A stretch of DNA of 14,107 bases from Porphyromonadaceae bacterium UBA2720. GTDB lineage: Bacteria; Bacteroidota; Bacteroidia; Bacteroidales; Muribaculaceae. The notes under the pieces are model-generated. The model had not been told where the DNA came from and made no database searches. It saw nothing but the letters and a program-made list of their open reading frames with translations. Shown piece after piece: positions 6,455 to 14,026 of the stretch; the first letter of the stretch is position 1, and each line of letters starts with the position of its first letter. Both the position numbers and the translations under genes were made by a program. The stretch is from assembly GCA_002353885.1 (NCBI GenBank), contig DEKO01000191.1, positions 2,255 to 16,361 of the forward strand, read 5' to 3'.

Positions 6455-6616
6455 GAGTCCACTTTAAAAAGTGGCTGATTTTAGACAACAAAGACATAAA
6501 GACATATAACATAGTCATAACGCATTGATATCATGCGTGTTAGGATGCTGATAATTTTGTGTTTTTATGTCTTTCTCGTCTTTAAGCAGCACTTTTGGGC
6601 TTTTTCAAGTGGACTC
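6455..6616. repeat. 162-bp imperfect palindrome (MITE-like)
   Basis: The ends are a 17-bp inverted repeat with one mismatch (6455-6471 and 6600-6616, outer sequence GAGTCCACTT). Inside, 6474-6506 pairs with 6558-6590 at 26 of 33 positions, including AAAGACATAAA against TTTATGTCTTT. The middle holds ACGCAT (6520-6525) and ATGCGT (6533-6538). TTATT occurs beside both ends (6450-6454 and 6618-6622, the latter one base away), a possible but imperfect target duplication. No protein is encoded. It lies just after hydE and may also stop transcription. Confidence 0.6.
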
Positions 6617-6922
6617 TTTATTCAAGTTTCTAAAGATTTAAAACTTTAAGACGAGCTGGCTGTTGGGTGGCTGTGTAGGGACGGCACTCCTGTGCCGTCC
6701 GCCTCCGGGCAGCATTCAATAGCACCTTGTTACAGCCCACTTTTGGTAAATCGGCCAGTGCAGTATATAGGCCGTGATGGGGTGATAGAGCATTTTATTG
6801 AAGGGCTGAAAGAGCCAGTGGGGTCGCTTGTTCAAGCATATTGGCGAAGATATATTTTTGTCTATAGTGGCATTGGATTAATTGGATTGTTCTCTATTAA
6901 ATCAGTGTTATCTGTGAACGAC
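6617..6922. other. Gene-free stretch with a hairpin and a doubtful open frame
   Basis: At 6679-6700, GGACGGCAC and GTGCCGTCC form a 9-bp perfect stem with a TCCT loop. The rest shows no promoter or convincing gene. A 94-codon plus-strand frame (6692-6976) has no good start signal and runs through the terminator at 6923-6960. Part of it reads NRPVQYIGRDGVIEHFIEGL, which has a protein-like look and might be debris of a degraded gene, but I cannot identify it. Confidence 0.4.
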
Positions 6923-6960
6923 AAAATGGGAACAATGGTCAGACCCATTGTTCCCATTTT
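6923..6960 (-). terminator. Intrinsic terminator, possibly bidirectional
   Basis: A perfect 16-bp inverted repeat (AAAATGGGAACAATGG at 6923-6938 and its complement at 6945-6960) with a 6-nt loop. It lies 25 bp beyond the stop codon of the minus-strand secreted-protein gene, and the stem ends in a T run in either direction. Confidence 0.8.
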
Positions 6961-6984
6961 TGCGCCACAAGGTTGAGTGCTGCA

Positions 6985-9165
6985 CTACTTCACTACCTTC
7001 TTGCCGCCGACGATATAGATGCCGTGGGGCAGCGAGTTAAGGTCGCCGTGCATGCGCTGGCCAGCCAGGTTGTAGATGGCAGTATCTGTCGCTGTGTGGT
7101 CGGTCTTGACCTCGGTGACGGCGCTCTGCACCAGGGCGTCGATGCGGAAGGCGGGGCTCAGCGTCTGCTCCTGCCAGTTGCCCGCCTCGTCCACCAGACG
7201 GAACTTCAGGTCAAACCACCCGTTCTCACTCGTTTGGTTGACCGATGCCAGCGAGCCAGCGTAGAAGAATCCCATGTAATCGCTGTAAAATTCAGTAATC
7301 TCACTTACGTCCAGTGCAGTCCATTCTTCAGCCTGGTATGGTGAGTAAGAGACTTCTATACTGGCGAGGCCGTTGCAATCAAAATACCGCAGATACACTC
7401 CTTCGATTAGTTTAGCGTTAAAGTCGCCACAGTAAAACTGCAATGTCCCTTCATTGGCTGTAGTAAAGCGATCAATCACGTTATCCTCCGCATCACGAAA
7501 ATCGAGCATTTTCAACGATGGGGGGGTGTTGTCATCGGCTGCCATGTCAAAATGAGTTATCGTTATGTTTCTTCCTGGTATTCCGTCTACATCGACATTC
7601 TCATCTGTAACTGTGATATCAACAATACCCTGGCTGGCTTCATTCTTCGTCCAGTTGTACGGGAACACTCCATTGACGTCTGCAAACATTGCACCATCAA
7701 CTTTCACACTGGTGTGGGATGCAATCATGTCGGTCTCACGCAGCTCACCATTGCGTCCAATGCTATATCCTCCACAGTATATAGTATTTGCGAGGTTTCG
7801 CTCTTCGTCTAGCCGGCTACTCACTGCAGGAACGAGTATCGGGCATGAATTGCCTGAAACAGTCTTCATTTTCTCAATGGGGTATGAGAATGGCGCGACC
7901 CATTCGGTCCACGGATGGTAATATGAGTAACCGTCACGAGTGTCGGGTGCGGGGCACAAATCATCCTCGCCAAATGCAAACAACCCTAGGTTTGCGTGGA
8001 AAAACTGTCCATCTCGCAGCGTGATAGGCATGTCTATGGTACAAAAGTTTGTATTAGGATCCCACGGGGTAGGCATGTCGCCAACTCTCGCAAAGAGAAA
8101 CGTTGTTAAGGGAGAAGTGTCTTCATGACTGTTGCAGATATAGTATTTGACAGGCTCGTTTTCAGCAAGAGTCCAGTTGCCTGCATAGCAGACATCTGTG
8201 CCACCGAATACTCCAGGTGTTTTTTCGCTATATACTCTAACAAGTGATCCCGCATTCAGCCCTGGGCGATTTTCAATGCCATAGGGTGTTTGTTTGAAGA
8301 GTTTCTCATACAGCAAGTAGTCTTCAGCTTGATTAGCTACAATGGTGTCTTTACATGACGAAACCTCAAAGTCTACTGTATAGAAGTTATTACTATATTC
8401 ATAATCAGCAAAATTCATGCTGCAACAGAATTTAAAGCGATTACTCACCTCATTGATATGGATGTCTTGAAAGTGTGTATAATCCCACTCTTTTTGACCA
8501 GTTAAAGTATATGCCCACAAACTAGCTAAACCCGTGAAAAATGTGCCATCTTTAAAAATGATTTTTGAAGAGAAAAATGGCGCAGCAACATTACCTTCAC
8601 TGACAAGTGTCGTCCCGCCATTGTCGTCCAGAAAGCGAGTTTCGGGATAGCACTTTTCACCATTTGGCAGATGCGGTTCAAACTGGATGTGTACGGTCGC
8701 TTCGGCAGGATTGATTGAGACAGTTGTGTCGTTGTTAATCGATACTTGCTCATGAATAACAACAAAATATTGCTTTGTTGCATCTGCTATATAAGTAGCC
8801 GCTACGTCATATACACCTTTAGGTAAGGTGAGATAGCCCCCTCCCCCAGAACCACCATTATAGACATAGCTGTTCATTTGTTCGTCCATAAAGTAATATG
8901 TCCATATATAGAGCTGATCATTATTACAATCCCGTTTGACCAAGATTCTAACATTGTCAGATGACGCCTTGTCTGCTGCTAGAAGGCATCTGGTTGGATA
9001 TAGCATCTCAGCCTTAACATCATTGTTATATGCTGTGGGAATGTAAATGCGTGTTAACTGACTCTGATCAAGCTGCTTGCTTGACAGTTTGTTGTTTATG
9101 GTGCTTGCGCTGCTTAGCATGGCGAGCATGAGCAGCATGGCTGTCAGGTAAAGTTTTCGTTTCAT
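6985..9165 (-). CDS. Secreted protein with T9SS-like C-terminal tail
   Basis: This is a 726-residue exported protein of unknown function. The N-terminus (MKRKLYLTAMLLMLAMLSSAS) is a typical signal peptide. The last 31 residues, with YNLAGQRM, then HGIYIVGGKKVVK, resemble the type IX secretion/Por-type sorting tail common in Bacteroidetes, so surface delivery or release is likely. The body is rich in beta-strand-like, Asn/Asp/Tyr-rich sequence with a glycine run (GGSGGGG, near 105-111). I see no recognisable catalytic motif, and the region before the tail has the look of beta-sandwich domains found in front of such tails. Its base composition is more AT-rich than hydE and hydG, consistent with later acquisition. 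It is monocistronic: its own promoter lies at 9235-9266 and a terminator at 6923-6960. The start is the ATG at 9165, which gives the complete signal peptide. Confidence 0.8.
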   Translation of the reverse strand: MKRKLYLTAMLLMLAMLSSASTINNKLSSKQLDQSQLTRIYIPTAYNNDVKAEMLYPTRCLLAADKASSDNVRILVKRDCNNDQLYIWTYYFMDEQMNSYVYNGGSGGGGYLTLPKGVYDVAATYIADATKQYFVVIHEQVSINNDTTVSINPAEATVHIQFEPHLPNGEKCYPETRFLDDNGGTTLVSEGNVAAPFFSSKIIFKDGTFFTGLASLWAYTLTGQKEWDYTHFQDIHINEVSNRFKFCCSMNFADYEYSNNFYTVDFEVSSCKDTIVANQAEDYLLYEKLFKQTPYGIENRPGLNAGSLVRVYSEKTPGVFGGTDVCYAGNWTLAENEPVKYYICNSHEDTSPLTTFLFARVGDMPTPWDPNTNFCTIDMPITLRDGQFFHANLGLFAFGEDDLCPAPDTRDGYSYYHPWTEWVAPFSYPIEKMKTVSGNSCPILVPAVSSRLDEERNLANTIYCGGYSIGRNGELRETDMIASHTSVKVDGAMFADVNGVFPYNWTKNEASQGIVDITVTDENVDVDGIPGRNITITHFDMAADDNTPPSLKMLDFRDAEDNVIDRFTTANEGTLQFYCGDFNAKLIEGVYLRYFDCNGLASIEVSYSPYQAEEWTALDVSEITEFYSDYMGFFYAGSLASVNQTSENGWFDLKFRLVDEAGNWQEQTLSPAFRIDALVQSAVTEVKTDHTATDTAIYNLAGQRMHGDLNSLPHGIYIVGGKKVVK

Positions 9166-9234
9166 TGCTTTGGTTGTTTTTAAGTGTTAGACTGATGCCC
9201 TCCGAGTCACCGTGCGAATGACCTTCGGGCAATG

Positions 9235-9266
9235 CAAAGTTGAGGACATTTCTATTGGCCTCCAAA
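9235..9266 (-). promoter_or_regulatory. Promoter of the secreted-protein gene
   Basis: Read on the minus strand, TTTG (9263-9266) and CAACTTTG (9235-9242, one mismatch to TAnnTTTG) are 20 bp apart. The leader would be about 64 nt. Confidence 0.5.
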
Positions 9267-9389
9267 TTTTTTGGCAACTTTTTTCGTGGGCTTGTTACAA
9301 GTTGCAAATTCTCAACAAACTGAATAGCAATACCTTGAGACATTGTGAAATTGCAAAACACCCCTCGTTTTGTAACACTCGTTTCCTCG

Positions 9390-9463
9390 AGTCTCACGCG
9401 GATTCCGCAGATTCGAGGGTGTCGTGAACTCCACCCCCGGATCTGCGTTATCTGCGTGAGACT
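9390..9463. repeat. 74-nt hairpin repeat (AGTCTCACGC ends)
   Basis: The arms 9390-9415 and 9438-9463 pair at 22 of 26 positions as Watson-Crick pairs, starting AGTCTCACGC and ending GCGTGAGACT. The inner GGGTG (9417-9421) and CACCC (9432-9436) extend the stem around a 10-nt loop. It looks like a dispersed REP-like or miniature element lying between the divergent secreted-protein and ATPase genes. Confidence 0.65.
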
Positions 9464-9494
9464 TATTTTGTCTCTCGCTCAACTAGCACAAATG

Positions 9495-9510
9495 TTGCGT
9501 AAATACGCAA
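9495..9510. promoter_or_regulatory. Palindromic operator candidate, upstream site
   Basis: TTGCGTA-AA-TACGCAA is a perfect 7-bp-arm palindrome 18 bp upstream of the -33 box. Its 13-base core TGCGTAAATACGC reappears as its exact reverse complement at 9572-9584. It is followed by AAAAAAAGTAA, and a similar CAAAAAGTAA run follows the second site. Confidence 0.65.
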
Positions 9511-9528
9511 AAAAAGTAAATGAAATAT

Positions 9529-9559
9529 TTGTAGCAATAAAAAATAATGTCTAATTTTG
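9529..9559 (+). promoter_or_regulatory. Promoter of the second DUF4143-type ATPase
   Basis: TTG (9529-9531) and TAATTTTG (9552-9559) are separated by 20 bp, a full match to the Bacteroidetes pattern. The leader would be about 40 nt and contains the second palindrome. Confidence 0.7.
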
Positions 9560-9571
9560 CAACCGAAAATA

Positions 9572-9584
9572 GCGTATTTACGCA
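9572..9584. promoter_or_regulatory. Palindromic operator candidate, leader site
   Basis: GCGTA-TT-TACGC followed by A is the exact reverse complement of 9496-9508. It lies just downstream of the predicted transcript start and 20 bp before the ATG at 9605, so the two sites straddle the promoter. Confidence 0.65.
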
Positions 9585-9604
9585 CAAAAAGTAATTAACG
9601 GCAC

Positions 9605-10852
9605 ATGATTATTAAACGTGATACTCTCTTACAAAAGCTGGTGCGCAGCAAGCACAATGGCATGATTAAAATTGTCACTGGCATTCGTCGCGCGGGCAAA
9701 TCTTTTTTATTGTTCAAACTCTTCGTTCAACACTTGAATGACGAAGGCATAGAGAACAGCCACATCATCAAAATAGATTTGGAAGATAGACGCAATAAAG
9801 ATCTCCGCGACCCTGACGCTTTGCTGCAATATATAGACAACAAAATGACAGACAACCAGATGTATTACATCTTAATTGATGAAATTCAGTTGGTTAACGA
9901 GTTTGAAGACGTATTAAACAGTTACCTTAAGATTGACAATGCTGACCTTTATGTAACAGGGAGTAATTCAAGATTTCTCTCAAATGATGTTATCACCGAG
10001 TTTCGTGGACGTGGTGAAGAAATAAGAGTCACACCATTGACCTTTCGTGAATTTATGCCCACCCAATCAAATCGAAATACCGCTTTTGAAGAATATTTCC
10101 TTTATGGAGGCCTTCCTCAAGTTGCTCTCATGGACGATATAGAACAAAAAAAGGATTATCTGAAGGCGCTTTTTTCTAAAGTATATCTCACAGACATTAA
10201 AGAACGTTATGGGATAAAAAATGATGATGATTTGAGTGAACTGATTGATGTACTAGCCTCTTCAATTGGTGGACTGACAAACCCTTCAAAGCTTGAGCGA
10301 ACATTTGCATCTGTCAAACATAGCAAAATTACTCATCAAACCATCAAGTTATATCTGAATTACCTACAAGAGGCCTTTCTTGTTGAAAAATCTATCCGTT
10401 ATGACATCAAAGGGAAACGTTATATAGACACACCAGCTAAGTATTACTTCACCGACCTAGGCTTGCGAAATGCCCGTATCGGTTTTAGGCAGTTTGAAGT
10501 GACTCATCTGATGGAAAACCTTATTTTCAACGAACTTCGGATGCGAGGTCTGGAAGTTGACGTTGGTGTAATCATCCATAACACAAAAAATGAGAACGGT
10601 GTCAGTCAGCGCAAGCAAATGGAAGTTGATTTTGTGTGCAACCAAGGGAGCAAGCGGTACTACATCCAATCGGCCTTGCGATTGCCAACCGAAGAGAAAC
10701 TCCAACAAGAGATTCGGTCACTCAGATTGATTGATGACAATTTTCAGAAATTTGTAATCACAGAAGAACCCATAAGCCGCTATTTGGACAACAATGGCAT
10801 CGTATTTATGAACATCCATGATTTTTTAATGAACGAGAACAGTTTGTCATAA
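9605..10852 (+). CDS. AAA ATPase with C-terminal DUF4143 domain (second copy)
   Basis: This 415-residue ATPase of the same broad family as the one at 1565-3034 is a distant paralogue. Walker A is GIRRAGKS (26-33), Walker B YYILIDEIQ (87-95, D92 and E93), the sensor LYVTGSNS (115-122), followed by FRGRGEEIRVTPLTFREF (133-150). The C-terminal domain has MEVDFV (339-344), but the ExK of the nuclease-like motif is replaced by IQSA (354-357), so nuclease activity is unlikely. No signal peptide or membrane segment is seen. The gene is distinctly AT-rich compared with hydE and hydG, suggesting transfer. It has its own promoter flanked by two copies of one palindrome, and is followed after 13 bases by the TPR/helix-turn-helix lipoprotein gene, probably cotranscribed. 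The role of this family is not established. Confidence 0.88.
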   Translation: MIIKRDTLLQKLVRSKHNGMIKIVTGIRRAGKSFLLFKLFVQHLNDEGIENSHIIKIDLEDRRNKDLRDPDALLQYIDNKMTDNQMYYILIDEIQLVNEFEDVLNSYLKIDNADLYVTGSNSRFLSNDVITEFRGRGEEIRVTPLTFREFMPTQSNRNTAFEEYFLYGGLPQVALMDDIEQKKDYLKALFSKVYLTDIKERYGIKNDDDLSELIDVLASSIGGLTNPSKLERTFASVKHSKITHQTIKLYLNYLQEAFLVEKSIRYDIKGKRYIDTPAKYYFTDLGLRNARIGFRQFEVTHLMENLIFNELRMRGLEVDVGVIIHNTKNENGVSQRKQMEVDFVCNQGSKRYYIQSALRLPTEEKLQQEIRSLRLIDDNFQKFVITEEPISRYLDNNGIVFMNIHDFLMNENSLS

Positions 10853-10865
10853 CCATTTGTCCCCC

Positions 10866-12470
10866 ATGAAGAAGTTGCCTTTCGTAATATTGTTGGTGTC
10901 GGTTGCTGCGGCGGTGGTGGCGTGTTCGCACGGGCCGCAATGGCGGCAGCTGGTGCTTGTCGACTCGCTGATGACCCAGTCGCTGCACGACTCGGCTTAC
11001 TATATGCTCGAGCAGGTTGACCCAGACGAACTCAGCGGAGAGAACGAGAGGATGTATTATGATGTCCTCAAATGCGAGCTCAGCCAGCTGGGCATAAAAG
11101 ACTCGCTGCACTTCGAGGAGCCATTCGACTCGGTGCTGAACCGCTGCATCGCTTACTATCAGAATGCCGGTGATCAGCGCAACCTGGTGAGGGCCTGTCT
11201 GAGCAAAGGCAAGTATCTGCTGAAGCAGCGTCATGAGCACGAGAAGGCCTCGACCTGGCTCAAACTCGCCGAGGATAACCTAATGCAAATCAATGACTTT
11301 CGCTTGTCCTACCAGGCATACGAAGCCTTGGCCACACTCAACTACTACTCGGGCAACTACGACCTGGCCATGGAATATGCCTATAAGACGCTAGCCTGTG
11401 CCGAATATAGTGGTGACCCGCACCAGATGACCTATGCCTACAATCATCTGTTGGTGCTTTACATGGTACGTCAAGAGCCTGACAGCATACTCAAGTACAG
11501 CAAACGTAGTGTCTCGCTTTTGAGTCAGATGTCTCCACAGAACCGCTCTCATGCCCTGGGTAATCTGGCGGTAATCTGTCTGAATAACAACCAGTTGGAT
11601 AGTGCGGAAGCTTATTTGGAGAAAGCAAGGGCCGAACATCCTCAAACATTTATCGACTTGCGGCTTGCCGAGATTAGTTATGTTCGTGGCAATCATGCCC
11701 TAGCCGATTCGCTATGGAACAGGGCTCTATGCACGACCGACCTGCGCGATCGTTTCGCGGCCTTTCAGTCGATGGCTAACAAAATGTATGATGCCGGCGA
11801 CTATCGTGGCACAGCCGATGCTGCCGCTCACATGTTGGAATTGAAAGACAGTCTGGCTGAGCAGATGCGCACCACCGAGGTTTTGACCATTCAAAAGAAG
11901 TTTGACAAGGAGGTGGAGCGGCGCAAGCTCGACCGATTCATGATGTGGTCGCTGGTCGTGGCATTGGCTGTGCTGGCGCTCATTGCCGCTGGCATCATCT
12001 ATCACATCCGACGCACCAACCGTGCTAAGGAAAGGATGATGCGCGACCAGGTGCTCATCAGCGACTACCAGCGGCAGATTGAGCAATTGCAAAGTTCGGG
12101 CAAGGATGTGACCCGCGAGGTGCGCACGTTGCAACAAAAGATTGATACGATTCAAGCTGAGCAGACAGCCCAACTCAGCGAGGGGCGAGCGTTGTATGAG
12201 CGTGTCGTGTCGGGTGAGTCGGTGGTGACATGGAGCAAGGAGCAGCTGCTCAAGTTCATTGAGTATTACAAAGTGGTCAACCTGGCGTTCATGATGCAGC
12301 TCGAGCGGGATTACACGCGTCTGTCGCCCGGCAACCGCCTGTTCCTCATCTTGCAAGACATGGGCAAGACCGACGACGAGATGACTCACATCCTGGGCGT
12401 TAGCGAGGGTGCCTTGCGCACCACCCGCTCGCGCCTGCGCCAGAAGCGCGTAGCCCGTGAAAAGGGGTGA
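10866..12470 (+). CDS. Membrane-anchored TPR lipoprotein with C-terminal HTH
   Basis: This 534-residue protein appears to be a one-piece transmembrane regulator. The N-terminus, MKKLPFVILLVSVAAAVVAC, is a lipoprotein signal with lipobox VVAC and C20 as the lipidated residue. Residues of about 30-335 form helical TPR-like repeats (for example LNYYSGNYDLAMEYAYKTL). One membrane segment spans 359-381, followed by a coiled coil (about 383-442) and a C-terminal helix-turn-helix (about 484-527, RLSPGNRLFLILQDMG then ILGVSEGALRTTRSRLRQKR). The topology implied is periplasmic TPRs and a cytoplasmic DNA-binding end. This architecture is common in Bacteroidales, usually without known targets. A TTG nine bases upstream is less likely than the ATG at 10866. 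No clear promoter lies in the 13-bp gap, so it probably shares transcription with the ATPase. Its GC content is closer to the hyd genes than to the ATPase. Confidence 0.82.
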   Translation: MKKLPFVILLVSVAAAVVACSHGPQWRQLVLVDSLMTQSLHDSAYYMLEQVDPDELSGENERMYYDVLKCELSQLGIKDSLHFEEPFDSVLNRCIAYYQNAGDQRNLVRACLSKGKYLLKQRHEHEKASTWLKLAEDNLMQINDFRLSYQAYEALATLNYYSGNYDLAMEYAYKTLACAEYSGDPHQMTYAYNHLLVLYMVRQEPDSILKYSKRSVSLLSQMSPQNRSHALGNLAVICLNNNQLDSAEAYLEKARAEHPQTFIDLRLAEISYVRGNHALADSLWNRALCTTDLRDRFAAFQSMANKMYDAGDYRGTADAAAHMLELKDSLAEQMRTTEVLTIQKKFDKEVERRKLDRFMMWSLVVALAVLALIAAGIIYHIRRTNRAKERMMRDQVLISDYQRQIEQLQSSGKDVTREVRTLQQKIDTIQAEQTAQLSEGRALYERVVSGESVVTWSKEQLLKFIEYYKVVNLAFMMQLERDYTRLSPGNRLFLILQDMGKTDDEMTHILGVSEGALRTTRSRLRQKRVAREKG

Positions 12471-12503
12471 TTCGGTGATGAATTGAAATTATCAGACATT
12501 TAT

Positions 12504-12534
12504 TTGAGTGTCAATATTTTTTTGTGTAATTTTG
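12504..12534 (+). promoter_or_regulatory. Promoter of hydG-hydF
   Basis: TTG (12504-12506) and TAATTTTG (12527-12534) are separated by 20 bp, a full match to the Bacteroidetes pattern. It gives a leader of about 70 nt before hydG and makes hydG-hydF independent of the upstream ATPase-regulator pair. Confidence 0.7.
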
Positions 12535-12540
12535 CAGCGT

Positions 12541-12564
12541 CTAAGCAACATCCCTGTTGCTTGG
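12541..12564 (+). promoter_or_regulatory. 5' leader hairpin of hydG mRNA
   Basis: AAGCAACA (12543-12550) and TGTTGCTT (12555-12562) form an 8-bp perfect stem with loop TCCC, extended outward by a U-G and a C-G pair. It would begin at or within a few bases of the predicted transcript start, followed by an unstructured AT-rich leader (about 12575-12610). This may protect the mRNA 5' end or bind a regulator. It is not a riboswitch I recognise. Confidence 0.55.
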
Positions 12565-12610
12565 TCTGTGCTCGATAACTAACTAATAACTTTCAACTAT
12601 TAACTAAGAT

Positions 12611-14026
12611 ATGTACGACCCCAAGTCAGCGCACGCCGAGGAATTTATCGACGATGCCGAAATACTGGAAACCCTGGATTATGCTGCCCGCAACCGCAGC
12701 AATCGAGCCCTGATTGAGGAAATCATCAACAAGGCCGCACAATGCCACGGCCTGACCCACCGCGAGGCCGCTGTGCTGCTCGAGTGTGACCAACCCGACC
12801 TGGTGGAACAATATATGCAGCTGGCACGCGAGCTCAAACAACGTCTTTATGGCAACCGCATCGTGCTCTTCGCCCCACTCTATCTGTCGAACTACTGCGT
12901 CAATGGCTGCGTCTACTGCCCCTACCATGGCAAGAACCACACCATCCCACGCAAGAAGTTGACCCAGGACGAGATACGCCAGGAGGTCATTGCGCTGGAG
13001 AAGATGGGACACAAGCGCCTGGCCGTCGAGGCCGGCGAGCACCCGGTCTACAACCCGCTGGACTATATCATCGAGTCGATCAAGACCATCTATGACACGC
13101 GCGTGGGCAATGGCGCCATTCGCCGTGTCAATGTCAACATCGCCGCCACCGACGTCGACAGTTATCGCCGTCTGCACGAGGCCGGCATCGGCACCTATAT
13201 CCTGTTCCAGGAGACTTACAACAAGGCCAACTACGAGGCTCTGCACCCCACAGGCCCCAAGAGCAACTATTGCTACCACACCGAAGCCATGGACCGCGCC
13301 ATGCAAGGCGGCTGCGACGATGTGGGCATCGGTGTGCTCTATGGACTGACCACCTATCGCTACGACCTGGTGGGCCTGCTGATGCACGCCGAGCATCTGG
13401 AGGCGCGCTTCGGGGTGGGGCCGCACACCATCAGTGTGCCGCGCATCTGTCCGGCCGACGACATCTCGCTCGACGACTTCCCCGATGTGCTGCCCGACGA
13501 AATCTTCTGCCGCATCGTGGCCATCATCCGCTTGTCGGCGCCCTACACCGGCATGATCATCTCGACGCGCGAGAGCAAGCGTGTGCGTGAGCGCGTGCTC
13601 GAACTGGGCATCTCGCAGATCAGCGGCGGCTCGCGCACCAGTGTGGGGGGTTACACCACCGAGGAGCGGCACGACGAGACGGCACAGTTCGATGTGAGCG
13701 ACCAGCGCACGCTCGACGAGATCATCGCTTGGCTGCTCGACATCGACATGATGCCCAGCTTCTGCACCGCCTGCTACCGCGAGGGACGCACCGGCGACCG
13801 CTTCATGACGCTGGTCAAGGCCGGCAAAATCAGCCACTGCTGCACGCCCAATGCCATGCTCACACTCAAGGAGTATCTTGAGGACTACGCGTCGCCCGCC
13901 ACACGGCAGAAGGGCGAGGCCATGATAGCCCGGGAGTTGCAGCTGCTGCCCAACGAGCGCATCCGCGACTTGGCCGCACGCCGTCTTAACGACATAGCCA
14001 ATGGACAACGCGACTTCAGGTTTTAA
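12611..14026 (+). CDS. hydG: [FeFe]-hydrogenase maturase HydG, tyrosine lyase
   Basis: HydG is a radical SAM enzyme that splits tyrosine into p-cresol and dehydroglycine, and then makes the CO and cyanide ligands of the H-cluster as an Fe(CO)2CN-cysteine synthon. The 471 residues are full length. The SAM-cluster motif CX3CX2C is C96, C100 and C103 (NYCVNGCVYC). The C-terminal CX2CX22C motif that holds the second cluster with the dangler iron is C385, C388 and C411 (SFCTACYREG ... HCC). The ThiH-like barrel core lies between them. The start is the ATG at 12611 (MYDPKSAHAEEF). It has its own promoter and leader hairpin. The next gene, hydF, starts 26 bases before its stop in another frame, suggesting translational coupling. 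Confidence 0.97.
   Translation: MYDPKSAHAEEFIDDAEILETLDYAARNRSNRALIEEIINKAAQCHGLTHREAAVLLECDQPDLVEQYMQLARELKQRLYGNRIVLFAPLYLSNYCVNGCVYCPYHGKNHTIPRKKLTQDEIRQEVIALEKMGHKRLAVEAGEHPVYNPLDYIIESIKTIYDTRVGNGAIRRVNVNIAATDVDSYRRLHEAGIGTYILFQETYNKANYEALHPTGPKSNYCYHTEAMDRAMQGGCDDVGIGVLYGLTTYRYDLVGLLMHAEHLEARFGVGPHTISVPRICPADDISLDDFPDVLPDEIFCRIVAIIRLSAPYTGMIISTRESKRVRERVLELGISQISGGSRTSVGGYTTEERHDETAQFDVSDQRTLDEIIAWLLDIDMMPSFCTACYREGRTGDRFMTLVKAGKISHCCTPNAMLTLKEYLEDYASPATRQKGEAMIARELQLLPNERIRDLAARRLNDIANGQRDFRF

Noticed and set aside
6692..6976. 94-codon plus-strand frame as a membrane protein gene
   Set aside because: There is no promoter or convincing start, and it spans a strong terminator. It is kept only as possible gene debris in the note on 6617-6922.
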